Below are positions 25,823-35,137 of a stretch of 64,000 bases of DNA, piece by piece. A program made the position numbers and the translations under genes. The DNA is from Rhizobiales bacterium UBA1912 (lineage in GTDB: Bacteria > Pseudomonadota > Alphaproteobacteria > Rhizobiales > Devosiaceae). The stretch's first letter is position 1. Each line of letters opens with the position of its first letter. Where the stretch lies: positions 39,174 to 103,173 of the forward strand of contig DDGC01000004.1 of NCBI GenBank assembly GCA_002337455.1, read 5' to 3'. A model generated the notes under the pieces. It made no database searches. It worked only from the letters and a program-made list of their open reading frames with translations, and was not told where the DNA came from.

Positions 25823-25933
25823 ATAATCCTTTTGCGCATAAATGCAAGAGCCGACACCCGGCGTATCCTCAGTGCGCTGGGATCGACCGGAGCCGGGACC
25901 CGGCAGCGCCCACGGCTCCTTCTTTGGCTCCGA

Positions 25934-25966
25934 GTGTACTGGACCCCGGCTCGGAGGCCGGGGTGA
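25934..25966. repeat. Short palindromic repeat, family C, copy 1
   Basis: GTACTGGACCCCGGCTCGGAGGCCGGGGTGA: a GC-rich hairpin with the flanking word GTACTGGA shared by copies at 29410, 29481, 49995 and 50062. It lies in the nfu-usp gap, where I see no gene. Confidence 0.75.
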
Positions 25967-26039
25967 GAGGGAGTGGGCTGGCAGGGCTGGGCTCCGCGCT
26001 ATTGGTCTTGGCCCGCTACGCCCACTGGAGATGACCAGT

Positions 26040-26576
26040 TCAGCACAGTGCGGCGAGATCGGCGTCCGAGATGGTGCCCGGAACCACCGTCACCGGCACG
26101 CGGAACGCGTTGGCGCCGCGCGCCGCGATGGAGGCGACGAGGGGGCCGGGGCCCTCGGACGAATCGGCCGCGGCGAGAACGAGAATGGCGACGGCAGGGT
26201 CTTCGGCGATCTGGGCCTCGATGGCATCGGTTTTCTTACCCTCGCGAATCACGCGTTCGACCTTGATGGACCCGAAGGCGGCGATGCTGGCGGCGTGACG
26301 GGCCTGAAGCGCCTCGATATTTTCATAGGCCTCGGCGCGCATGACCTCTTCGACGCCCAGCCAGTGCTGGAAATTGTCGGGCTCGATGATCGAGAGCAAG
26401 ACCACGGCGCCACCTGTGCGGCGCACACGCAGGGCGGCAAAGGTGACCGCCTTGGCGCATTCGGGGCTTTCGTCCACGACCACCAAAAACTTGCGTTTGT
26501 ATTCGTCGTCGTAGCGGTCCTGGGTGTCGGGCAAGCGCTGTGTCCAAGGCTGACTGCGGGAAGGCCATGTTGGCAT
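26040..26576 (-). CDS. Universal stress protein (UspA family)
   Basis: The 178-residue protein has a UspA fold: FLVVVDESPECAKAVTFAALRVRRTGGAVVLLSIIEPD at the N-terminal half and PVTVVPG at the end. The classical G2xG9xG(S/T) ATP loop is not obvious, since LAAADSSEGPGPLVASIAARG replaces it, so nucleotide binding is uncertain. ATG 26576 is the likely start, and its 30-residue pre-domain tail is variable in relatives. It lies downstream of trpS beyond a terminator. The same neighbourhood holds in related rhizobial genomes. Confidence 0.85.
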   Translation of the reverse strand: MPTWPSRSQPWTQRLPDTQDRYDDEYKRKFLVVVDESPECAKAVTFAALRVRRTGGAVVLLSIIEPDNFQHWLGVEEVMRAEAYENIEALQARHAASIAAFGSIKVERVIREGKKTDAIEAQIAEDPAVAILVLAAADSSEGPGPLVASIAARGANAFRVPVTVVPGTISDADLAALC

Positions 26577-26645
26577 GGCGCTCAAGGGCCCGGCAAGAGG
26601 TGATGACACCGCCGCCGCACGGTACGCTGAGACGCCGATAGAAAA

Positions 26646-26669
26646 GACCCCGGGAATAAATCCCGGGGT
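26646..26669 (-). terminator. Rho-independent terminator after trpS
   Basis: ACCCCGGGA (26647-26655) and TCCCGGGGT (26661-26669) pair perfectly around ATAAA. On the minus strand it is followed by CTTTTC. Confidence 0.75.
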
Positions 26670-26685
26670 GAAAAAGTGGTGGGAG

Positions 26686-27720
26686 TTAGCGGATGAAGCC
26701 CACGATATCGCGGACTTCGAGCATGGTTTTGGCTCCGATCTCGCGGGCCCGGTCGGCGCCATTGCGCAGGATGGTTTCGATCTGGGCCGGGTCGGCGACC
26801 AGCCGGCGCATTTCGTCGGCCTGGGGAGCGAGGACCGAGACGGCGAGATCGGCAAGGGCCGGCTTGAACGCGCCGAACCCCTGCCCACCATATTCGGCCA
26901 GTACCTCGGCCACCGATTTGTCCGAGAGCGCCGCGTAGATGCCGACAAGATTGGCGGCTTCGGGGCGGCTTTCGAGGCCCTTTTCCTCACTTGGCAACGC
27001 ATCGGCGTCGGACTTGGCCTTCTTGATCTTCTTGGTGATCGTTTCGGCGTCGTCCATCAGATAGATGGTCGCCATGTCCGAACCGGATTCGGACTTGCTC
27101 ATCTTTTTTGTACCGTCGCGCAGGCTCATCACCCGTGTGGCCGGGCCGGTGATGACCGGTTCGGGCAGCGGGAAATACTCCTCGTCGAGCCCGTTGGCGG
27201 CAATCGAGGGCGCAAAGTCGTGGTTGAACTTTTGCGCGATGTCGCGGGAAAGCTCGAGATGCTGCTTCTGGTCCTCGCCGACCGGCACATGGGTGGCCTT
27301 ATAGAGCAGGATATCGGCAGCCATCAGCGAGGGGTAGGCAAACAGGCCCAGCGAAACGTTTTCGGAGTTTTTGCCGGCCTTGTCCTTGAACTGGGTCATG
27401 CGCGACATCCAGCCCATGCGCGCCACGCAATTGAACACCCAGGCCAGTTCGGCGTGTTCGGCGACCTGGGACTGGTTGAAGATGATGTGGGCCGAAGGAT
27501 CGACACCGGCCGCGATATAGGCGGCGGCGATTTCGTAGGTCCAGCGCTTAAGATCCGCAGGGTCCTGCCAGACGGTGATCGCATGCATATCGACGACGCA
27601 ATAGATGCACTCGAAGTCGTTCTGCAGCGGCACAAAACGGCGGATGGCGCCGAGATAATTGCCAAGATGCAGATCGCCCGAGGGCTTGATGCCGGAAAAG
27701 ACGCGATCGGTGAAAGGCAT
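26686..27720 (-). CDS. trpS: Tryptophanyl-tRNA synthetase
   Basis: A class I aminoacyl-tRNA synthetase that charges tRNA-Trp. The 344-residue protein has the HIGH-equivalent KPSGDLHLGNYLGAI near residue 13 and KMSKSESGSDMATIYL with the KMSKS loop near 207. Length and start (MPFTDRVFSGIKPSG) fit the bacterial family. It follows murJ by 72 bp on the same strand and ends in a clear terminator. Confidence 0.97.
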   Translation of the reverse strand: MPFTDRVFSGIKPSGDLHLGNYLGAIRRFVPLQNDFECIYCVVDMHAITVWQDPADLKRWTYEIAAAYIAAGVDPSAHIIFNQSQVAEHAELAWVFNCVARMGWMSRMTQFKDKAGKNSENVSLGLFAYPSLMAADILLYKATHVPVGEDQKQHLELSRDIAQKFNHDFAPSIAANGLDEEYFPLPEPVITGPATRVMSLRDGTKKMSKSESGSDMATIYLMDDAETITKKIKKAKSDADALPSEEKGLESRPEAANLVGIYAALSDKSVAEVLAEYGGQGFGAFKPALADLAVSVLAPQADEMRRLVADPAQIETILRNGADRAREIGAKTMLEVRDIVGFIR

Positions 27721-27792
27721 TGGACTAACGGGTCCTTGGATATCTGGAAGGATGAAGTGGCCCGCGGGCGGGCCGGAAAAGGGTTTAGAGCC

Positions 27793-29355
27793 TTAGCGCC
27801 GCCGCCGCAAGCGCGCGAGGACCGCACCGAGGGGCTGGACGCCCGTTACGTGCAGGAGTGCAAAGTAGAGCGTGGCCCCCAGAGCGCAGATGGCAAGCAG
27901 GGCCAGCGCCTGAAGGGGGAAGAAAAAGCCCGGTGCGAATACCGGCCCGGCGACAGTGGCCAGACCCCACAGCGCCAACCCCATACCGATGGCGACCGCG
28001 AGCGTGCCGGCCAGCGCCAACCCCTCGCGTCCCTCGAGCCGGAAATGGCCGCGCCGGGCCAACAGCACGACCAGCAGGCCGACATTGACCCATGCGGAGG
28101 CCGAGGTGGCCAGCGCGATGCCGATGTGCTGGAGATGGGGAAACAGGGCCAGTGAAATGGCGATATTGACGATCAAAGACACCCCGGCGATCAGGGTTGG
28201 AGTTTTTGTATCCTTGCGCGAAAAGAACCCCGGCTGGAGGACCCGCACCAGAACGAAGGCCGGCAGGCCAAGCGAAAAGCCCATCAGCGTGTGGGAGACA
28301 GCGACGGTGGCCGCCGCATCGAAGGCGCCGCGCTCGAACAGCACCCGCACGATGGGCTGGGCCAGCGCAAAGAGGGCTATTGCGGCGGGCAGGGTGAGCA
28401 CCATGGAAAGCTGGAGGGCCTGGCTTTGCGAGGCACGTGCCTCAACCTCGCGGCCTGAAGAGAGGTGTCGCGAGAGCTCGGGCAGGAGCACTGTGCCGAT
28501 GGCGATGCCGATGATGCCGAGCGGGAGCTGATAGAGCCTGTCGGCGTTGGCGATAATGGCGATGGCCGCATCGGCCTGTGAGGCGATGACGGTGCCCACG
28601 AACACATTGATCTGGATGATGCCGCCCGCCGCGATGGCCGGGAGAGCCAGCAGCCAGAAGCGGCGCACCTCGTCGGTATAGCGCGGTATGCCGATGGCGG
28701 GCAGGAAGCCGGCGCGACGGATCGTGAAAAACACCAGCGCCAGCTGCGCCACGCCACCCGCCATGGCGGCAACCCCGAGCCAGAAGGCGACATCGGCGGG
28801 GTTTTCCAGCGTCCAGATGGCAAGGGGCACCAGGACGGCGATGTTGACGAGGTTCAAAAGCACCGGCGCGAAGGCGGCGGCAAAGAATTTGCCCAGCGAG
28901 TTCAATATCGCGCCATAGGCCGCCATGAGCGACATGCAGGCGAGATAGGGGAACATGATGCGCGAGAGAAAGACAGTGAGCTCGAATTTGTCCGGATCGC
29001 CCACGAAACCAGGCACGAACACCATCATCACCGGTTCCATGAAGATCTCGGCGAGGATGGTGACGATGAGGATGGCGGCGACCAGCCAGCTCATGATCCG
29101 CCCGGCCAGCATTTTGGCCTCGTCGGCCCCATCGGTTTCCAGAGCGCCCGAGAACATGGGCACGAAGGCTGTGTTGAACGCCCCTTCGGCAAACAGCCGC
29201 CGAAACAGATTGGGCAGGCGGAAGGCGGCCTGAAAGGCATCGGCGGCCGGGCCGATGCCCAGCACGGCGGCGATCAGCGCATCGCGGATAAATCCGAAGA
29301 TGCGGGAAACGAGAGTGAGCCCGCCGACCGACATTGTGTTGCGGAAGAGACTCAT
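27793..29355 (-). CDS. murJ: Lipid II flippase MurJ
   Basis: MurJ (MviN) flips lipid II across the inner membrane for peptidoglycan synthesis. The 520-residue protein is hydrophobic, with about 14 membrane segments, and starts MSLFRNTMSVGGLTLVSRIFGFIRDALIAAVLG, the family's N-terminal signature. FRLPNLFRRLFAEGAFNTAFVPMF is diagnostic. It lies between glnD and trpS, its usual place in the rhizobial-type gene order. Confidence 0.96.
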   Translation of the reverse strand: MSLFRNTMSVGGLTLVSRIFGFIRDALIAAVLGIGPAADAFQAAFRLPNLFRRLFAEGAFNTAFVPMFSGALETDGADEAKMLAGRIMSWLVAAILIVTILAEIFMEPVMMVFVPGFVGDPDKFELTVFLSRIMFPYLACMSLMAAYGAILNSLGKFFAAAFAPVLLNLVNIAVLVPLAIWTLENPADVAFWLGVAAMAGGVAQLALVFFTIRRAGFLPAIGIPRYTDEVRRFWLLALPAIAAGGIIQINVFVGTVIASQADAAIAIIANADRLYQLPLGIIGIAIGTVLLPELSRHLSSGREVEARASQSQALQLSMVLTLPAAIALFALAQPIVRVLFERGAFDAAATVAVSHTLMGFSLGLPAFVLVRVLQPGFFSRKDTKTPTLIAGVSLIVNIAISLALFPHLQHIGIALATSASAWVNVGLLVVLLARRGHFRLEGREGLALAGTLAVAIGMGLALWGLATVAGPVFAPGFFFPLQALALLAICALGATLYFALLHVTGVQPLGAVLARLRRRR

Positions 29356-29409
29356 GGGTGGAGCCAGGGGTTACGAGGGCACGCGGGGTCGATCCCAATG
29401 TGTGCTGAA

Positions 29410-29514
29410 TGTACTGGATCCCGGCTCAAGGCCGGGATGACGGTGGAGGTAATGGCGAAAAACTCGCCATACTCACGATCGTCATCCCGGGCAAAGACCC
29501 GGGATCCAGTACAC
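29410..29514. repeat. Short palindromic repeats, family C, copies 2 and 3 (inverted pair)
   Basis: The copy at 29410-29443 (GTACTGGATCCCGGCTCAAGG and on to GGATGAC) and the copy at 29481-29514, read in reverse (GTCATCCCGGG and on to ATCCAGTAC), face each other about 40 bp apart in the 226-bp gap between glnD and murJ. The pair could fold as one large hairpin. No gene is seen in the gap. Confidence 0.75.
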
Positions 29515-29581
29515 TCCATAGGGGTAAAAGGTGCCAGCCGGTGACCTTGAACCGCAAGGCCCACCGCCCAAAGCATGGTGC

Positions 29582-32371
29582 TCACGCTGAGGCCTTTTCA
29601 CGGCGGGCGGGGGCGAAGACGGCTTCGAGGGCTTCGTGGATGCGTTTCTGGCGGACTTTCGAGGTGATCTTTCCGCCGGTCAGGTCGGTGACGTAGAAAA
29701 CGTCGACGGCCTTTTCGCCATAGGTGCCGATATGGGCCGAGCCGATGGTGAGGTTGAGATCGGACAGCGCGCGGGTCAGGTGATAGAGCAGGCCAGTGCG
29801 GTCGAGGCCGGAAATCTCGATGACCGTAAATTTGTCGGACAGGGCGTTGGAAATGAAGATTTCGGTGGGCACCGAAAAGGGCCGCAGGCGCCTGTTGTAG
29901 CGCGAATCCACGCCCAGATCGGCAGGGAGATATTTGCGGCCCTCGAGCAAAGCCTTGACGGTATCGGTAATCCGGGACGCCCTGATCTTTTCGTCTTCGT
30001 CGGAGGTGAAGGCGCGGCGCAGGCGGAAGGTATCGAGCGCGTAGCCATCGCGCGTGTTGAAAATCTGCGCCCCGATGATCGAGGCGTCTGCAGTGGTGCA
30101 GGCGCCGGCGATCAGCGAGAGAAGGCGTGGGTGATCGGGGGTGTAGAAGGTAACCTCTGTAATACCCTCGAAGGCCTTGATGGAGGTGGACCCGGCAAAG
30201 CTGGAATTTTTCGCCTCCGCGGCATCGATCATCTGCGCATGGGCGAGTTGGAGATCGGGTTCGGCGCGCAGCCAGTAATTGGGGAACTGGCGCTCGATAT
30301 AGGCATCGAGCCGGGGCGGCGTCCAATCGGTGAGCCCGGCGCGCAAGGCGTCCTGGGCCTCGATGATCCGGTCGTGCTGGGAAACCTGGGAATGGCCACC
30401 CGAAAGGAGCGGTTCGGTTGCGTAATAAAGCGCGCGCAGGAGCGAGCCCTTCCAGCCTGTCCAGGTGCCCGGACCTACGGCGCGGATATCGCAGGCGGTG
30501 AGGATCATCAAGAGCGCGAGACGCTGGGGGCTTTGCACGATCTGGGCGAAATTGCGTGCCGTATCGGGGTCCTGGATGTCGCGGGACTGGGAAATCTCGC
30601 TCATCAGAAGATGGTAGCGCACCAGCCAGGCGACGGTATCGGTTTCGGCAGCAGACAGGCCAAGGCGCGGGCAGAATTTGCGGGCGATGGCTTCGCCGGC
30701 TTCGGAATGATCCTCGGGGCGGCCCTTGGCGATATCGTGCAGGAACAGCGCCACATAGAGCAGGCGCACATCGGAGAGATGGGGCAACAGCTCGTGGGTG
30801 AGCGGAAGCTCGTTTTTCAGCCCGCCATTGGCGATGTCGGCCATGACGCCGACGGCGCGGATCAGATGCTCGTCCACAGTATAGTGGTGATACATGTTGA
30901 ACTGCATCAGCGCGACGATCTTGCCGAATTCGGGCACCAGCTTGCCCAGCACGCCCGATTCATTCATGCGGCGCAGGATGCGCTCGACCGATTTGGGGCT
31001 GGTGAGGATTTCGAGGAAATAGGCGTTTACCCGCTCGTCGGCCCGCAATTTCTTATCGATCAGGCGCATCGACCGGGTCAGAAGCTTGAGCGCATCGGGG
31101 TGGAACATCACCCCTTCGCGGCCGGCCACCCAGAAAATCTTGACGATGTTGACCGGGTCCTTTTCGAACACCTCGTCATCGGCGACGGTGATGCGGCCAT
31201 GCTCGAGGACGAAATCGGTTTCGCCCCGGATCTGGCGGCGCGCCTTGCGGAAATTGCCGAACACGCGGCCAAAGGCATCGACCTTTTTGGCGTGGGCGAA
31301 TTCGAGCGAGGTGCAGAAGATGCGGGTCAGATCGCCCACGTCCTTGGCGACTAGGAAATAGCGCTTCATGAAGCGCTCGACCCCGAGCATGCCGGCGCGG
31401 TCGTGATAGCCCATGCGCTCGGCCATTTCCTGCTGGATCTCGAAGGTCAGCCGGTCATCGGCCCGGCCGACGAGAAAGTGCAGATTGCAGCGCACGGCCC
31501 ACAGGAAATCCTCGGCGCGCTGGAAGGCGCGGTATTCGGTTTTGGAAAACACGCCCTTGCCGATCAGTTCGGGGTAGGTCTGGACGCGGTAGAAATATTT
31601 GCCGATCCAGTAGAGCGTATTGAGATCGCGCAACCCGCCCTTGCCGTCCTTGACGTTGGGTTCGACCACGTAGCGTGTATTGCCCTGTGCATCGTGGCGG
31701 GCGTCGCGCTCGGCCATTTTCGCGGCGATGAATTCGGGGCCGGTCTTTTCGACGATCTCGGTGTCGAAGCGCTCGCGCATCTGGTTGAAAAGCGTATCGT
31801 CGCCGACAAGGAAGCGGCTTTCGAGCGTTGCGGTGCGCACCGTCATGTCCGAACGCGCCATGCGGATGGAATCATCGACCGAACGGACGGCGTGGCCGAC
31901 CTTCTGGCCCAGGTCCCAGAGCATATAGAGCACGTATTCGGTGACGCTCTCGCCCCAGGGGGTTTGCTTGTAGGGCAGGATGAACAACAGATCGATATCG
32001 GACCCCGGCGCCAGCGTGCCTCGGCCATAGCCGCCCACCGCGGCGATGGCGAGAGACTCGGCGCCCGAGGGGTTTTCGCGCGGATAGACGTAGCGGGTGG
32101 CCCAGAGATGGGCGGCGCCGATCAATTCGTCTTGAGCGGCGGCCAGCATCTGGGCACAGCGGGTGCCGCGGCGGTTGGCGACAAGCTCGGCTTCGGCGGC
32201 GATGCGGGCATCGTTGAGCCCCTGACGCAAGGCCTTGAGCACGGCGGCGCGGGCAATCTGGCTGTCGGGCGCGGCATCGCCGATTTCGCGGCGCACGGCA
32301 GCGATCAGCGCATGGGCGCTGGGAAGCCCCGTCTTCTTGCGCGCAATCGGTTCAATGGTCGCCGTCGGCAT
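29582..32371 (-). CDS. glnD: Bifunctional [protein-PII] uridylyltransferase/UMP-removing enzyme GlnD
   Basis: GlnD senses glutamine and adds or removes UMP on PII proteins, controlling nitrogen assimilation. The approximately 929-residue protein has the nucleotidyltransferase site GGYGRGTLAPGSDIDLLFI, the HD hydrolase domain with YVALFLHDIAKGRPEDHSEAG, and two C-terminal ACT domains (EVTFYTPDHPRLLSLIAGAC and VIEISGLDRTGLLYHLTRAL). ATG 32371 (MPTATIEP) is chosen; it overlaps the last 20 bases of mutS. An ATG at 32392 would add 7 residues. Confidence 0.96.
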   Translation of the reverse strand: MPTATIEPIARKKTGLPSAHALIAAVRREIGDAAPDSQIARAAVLKALRQGLNDARIAAEAELVANRRGTRCAQMLAAAQDELIGAAHLWATRYVYPRENPSGAESLAIAAVGGYGRGTLAPGSDIDLLFILPYKQTPWGESVTEYVLYMLWDLGQKVGHAVRSVDDSIRMARSDMTVRTATLESRFLVGDDTLFNQMRERFDTEIVEKTGPEFIAAKMAERDARHDAQGNTRYVVEPNVKDGKGGLRDLNTLYWIGKYFYRVQTYPELIGKGVFSKTEYRAFQRAEDFLWAVRCNLHFLVGRADDRLTFEIQQEMAERMGYHDRAGMLGVERFMKRYFLVAKDVGDLTRIFCTSLEFAHAKKVDAFGRVFGNFRKARRQIRGETDFVLEHGRITVADDEVFEKDPVNIVKIFWVAGREGVMFHPDALKLLTRSMRLIDKKLRADERVNAYFLEILTSPKSVERILRRMNESGVLGKLVPEFGKIVALMQFNMYHHYTVDEHLIRAVGVMADIANGGLKNELPLTHELLPHLSDVRLLYVALFLHDIAKGRPEDHSEAGEAIARKFCPRLGLSAAETDTVAWLVRYHLLMSEISQSRDIQDPDTARNFAQIVQSPQRLALLMILTACDIRAVGPGTWTGWKGSLLRALYYATEPLLSGGHSQVSQHDRIIEAQDALRAGLTDWTPPRLDAYIERQFPNYWLRAEPDLQLAHAQMIDAAEAKNSSFAGSTSIKAFEGITEVTFYTPDHPRLLSLIAGACTTADASIIGAQIFNTRDGYALDTFRLRRAFTSDEDEKIRASRITDTVKALLEGRKYLPADLGVDSRYNRRLRPFSVPTEIFISNALSDKFTVIEISGLDRTGLLYHLTRALSDLNLTIGSAHIGTYGEKAVDVFYVTDLTGGKITSKVRQKRIHEALEAVFAPARREKASA

Positions 32372-35057
32372 GGGCAGCCTTCTTGAGTTCATAAATCCAT
32401 TCGAGCGCGGCCCGGGGGGAGAGATCGTCGGGGCGCACGGACTCGATCATATCCCCAACCGGGTTAGCACGAGGTTGAGGCACGGTTTTGTCGGCCGGGG
32501 AAGGCATATGGGCAAAGAGCGGCAAATCCGCAAGGGCCGAGCCCGGATTGGACTGGCCGCGCGCTTCGAGCAGGTCGAGCACCTGACGGGCGCGGGTGAT
32601 GACCGGGGCAGGGAGCCCGGCCAGCTTTGCCACCTGAATGCCGTAGGAGCGATCGGCGGCTCCTTGCGTCACTTCGTGCAGGAACACCACGTCGCCCTTG
32701 TACTCCTTGACGCTCATTGTGTGGTTGGACACGCGGAGAAGGGTGGCGGAAAGGGCTGTCAGCTCGTGATAGTGGGTGGCGAAAATCGCCCGGCAGCCGG
32801 TGGTTTCGTGCAGCGTCTCGACGCAGGCCCAGGCGATGGAGAGCCCATCGAAGGTGGCGGTGCCGCGGCCGATCTCGTCGAGGATGACCAGCGATTGGCG
32901 GGTAGCGCGGTTGAGAATGGCGGCGGTCTCGACCATTTCGACCATGAAGGTCGAGCGGCCCTGGGCGATGTCGTCGGACGCGCCGACGCGGGAAAAAACC
33001 CTGTCGACCACACCGATATGGGCGGACGTGGCGGGGACGTATGAGCCCATTTGCGCGAGAATGGCGATCAATGCGTTCTGGCGCAGGAAAGTCGATTTAC
33101 CGCCCATATTGGGGCCGGTGACCAGCCAGAGTTGGCCGCCCTCGTCGGGCTCGGGGGCCGAGAGATCGGCGTCGTTGGCGACGAAGCTCCTGCCTTCGGC
33201 CTCGAGGGTTTTTTCGACCACCGGGTGGCGACCACCTTCGATTTCAAAGGAGAGGGACGCATCGATCTGCGGGCGGCACCAGTTACGCTGGGCGGCGAGA
33301 TTGGCCAGCGCGGCGGCCACGTCGAGTTCGGCCATAGCGTCGGCGGCGGCCATAAGATCGCGGCTTTGCGCAAGGGCGGCTTCGCGCAGGCGGGCGAAAA
33401 TACCAAGCTCGATTTCGACGGCGATTTCCTGGGCGCGGGCGATCTTGCCTTCAAGCTCGGCCAATTCGGTTGTGGTGAACCGCATGGCGTTGGCAAGGGT
33501 CTGGCGATGGATGAAGACACTGTCTTCGAGCAGGCGCGATCCGTGGGAGGCGGGGACTTCGACGAAAAAGCCGAGCACGTTGTTGTGCTTGATTTTCAGC
33601 GCCCGCACGCCGGTCTTTTCGACCAGCGCGGCTTGAAGCTCGGCGACCACTTTACGGCTTTCCGATCCGAGGCGGCGCTGGGTGTCGAGTTCGCCATCGT
33701 ACCCGGAAGCGACAAACCCGCCGTCGCGGGCCATGAGCGGGGGTTCTTCGACGAGGGCCTTTGCAAATTCGTCGGAGAGGATTTCGGGGGCTTGCGCGAG
33801 GGTTCTGGCGATGGCGGCAAGCTCGTCGCCGGGATCGGTGAGGCCCGAGAGCAGATGGCCCAGCGCGCGGGCCTGGACAATGCCGCGGCCGATGGCGCCC
33901 AAATCACGAGGGCCACCGCGTTCCAGTGTCAGCCGGGTGAGGGCGCGGGCAATATCTGGCGCGGCGCGCAGGCCCTTGCGGATGGCGTCGGTTTCCATCG
34001 CGTTGGCGATCAGCGTATCGAGAGCATCAAGGCGCGCATTGATGCGGGCGGGATCGTTGAGCGGGGCGGCGAGGCGGGCGGCAAACAGCCGGGCGCCGGC
34101 GCCGGTGACCGTCATATCGACGCTTGCCCGCAAAGCGCCGCGCACATCGCCGCGTTGAGTGACGAGCAGTTCGAGAGACGAGCGGGTCGCCGCATCGATC
34201 TGCATATGATCGGAGGCTGCCTCAAAGCGCGGCAGGCGCAGGGGGACCCCGGCACCTTTCTGGGTTTCGGCCACATAGGCGATCAGCGCGCCGAGCGCGG
34301 CGCGGGCGGTGCGGGAAAAGGCCGTGGGATCGACGGCGTTCTCAAAGGTTTCGCGCAACAGGCGGGCGGCTGCTTCGGACTCGAAGCTCTCATGCGGGCG
34401 GCGGGTGGCAGTGGCCAGCCGGTCCGGCCCGAAGATGCGCTGTTCGGTCAATTGATCGGCGAGGCGGTCCGACAGGATCATCTCGGCGGGGTCGATGCGG
34501 GCGATTTCATCGGCCAGGGAGTCAGTATCGAGGTCGGCGACCAGAAGCTCGCCGGTGGAAATGTCGGACCAGGCCATTGCGTAGCCCTCACCATCCGCGC
34601 CGAGCCGGGCGAGGGACAAAAGGAAGTTGTTGCCCCGGGCGGGGAGCAGGTCGTCCTCGGTCAACGTGCCGGGGGTGACGAGCCGCACCACGTCGCGTTT
34701 GACCACGGATTTGCTGCCGCGCTTTTTGGCTTCGGCGGGGTCTTCGACCTGTTCGCAAACGGCGACCTTGTGGCCCAGTGAAATGAGCTTTTTGAGATAA
34801 TCCTGCGCCGCGTGGACCGGCACGCCGCACATGGGAATGTCATCACCGAGATGCTTGCCACGCTTGGTCAGCGTTATGCCGAGCGCGGCGGAGGCGATTT
34901 CGGCGTCCTCAAAGAACAGCTCATAAAAATCGCCCATGCGATAGAACAGCAGATAGCCCGGATTTACGCCCTTGATCTCAAAGAACTGGGCCATCATGGG
35001 CGTCATGCCCGTGGCGGGGGGCGCAGCATAATCGGCCTGTGGCTCGGTTTGCGTCAT
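32352..35057 (-). CDS. mutS: DNA mismatch repair protein MutS
   Basis: MutS recognises mismatches and starts repair. The 901-residue protein starts near TPMMAQFFEIKGVNPGYLLFYRMGDFYELFFEDA, which contains the mismatch-reading Phe-x-Glu environment. Connector, core and clamp domains follow, then the ATPase with Walker A TGPNMGGKSTFLRQ near 648, STFMVEMVETA and SLVILDEIGRGTATFDG, and a C-terminal dimerisation tail. The mutS-glnD overlap implies coupled translation. Confidence 0.97.
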   Translation of the reverse strand: MTQTEPQADYAAPPATGMTPMMAQFFEIKGVNPGYLLFYRMGDFYELFFEDAEIASAALGITLTKRGKHLGDDIPMCGVPVHAAQDYLKKLISLGHKVAVCEQVEDPAEAKKRGSKSVVKRDVVRLVTPGTLTEDDLLPARGNNFLLSLARLGADGEGYAMAWSDISTGELLVADLDTDSLADEIARIDPAEMILSDRLADQLTEQRIFGPDRLATATRRPHESFESEAAARLLRETFENAVDPTAFSRTARAALGALIAYVAETQKGAGVPLRLPRFEAASDHMQIDAATRSSLELLVTQRGDVRGALRASVDMTVTGAGARLFAARLAAPLNDPARINARLDALDTLIANAMETDAIRKGLRAAPDIARALTRLTLERGGPRDLGAIGRGIVQARALGHLLSGLTDPGDELAAIARTLAQAPEILSDEFAKALVEEPPLMARDGGFVASGYDGELDTQRRLGSESRKVVAELQAALVEKTGVRALKIKHNNVLGFFVEVPASHGSRLLEDSVFIHRQTLANAMRFTTTELAELEGKIARAQEIAVEIELGIFARLREAALAQSRDLMAAADAMAELDVAAALANLAAQRNWCRPQIDASLSFEIEGGRHPVVEKTLEAEGRSFVANDADLSAPEPDEGGQLWLVTGPNMGGKSTFLRQNALIAILAQMGSYVPATSAHIGVVDRVFSRVGASDDIAQGRSTFMVEMVETAAILNRATRQSLVILDEIGRGTATFDGLSIAWACVETLHETTGCRAIFATHYHELTALSATLLRVSNHTMSVKEYKGDVVFLHEVTQGAADRSYGIQVAKLAGLPAPVITRARQVLDLLEARGQSNPGSALADLPLFAHMPSPADKTVPQPRANPVGDMIESVRPDDLSPRAALEWIYELKKAAHADGDH

Positions 35058-35137
35058 GAAACGGTAAAAAATCCGAGGATATGGCTGTTAAACGGTGGGG
35101 CACGCTAAGCCAAAATTTTGGTGATTCCAACTGCCGA

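Noticed and set aside
29636..34781. Two long plus-strand frames opposite glnD and mutS (572 and 576 codons)
   Set aside because: Both lie wholly opposite conserved genes with clear catalytic motifs and have no protein family features.
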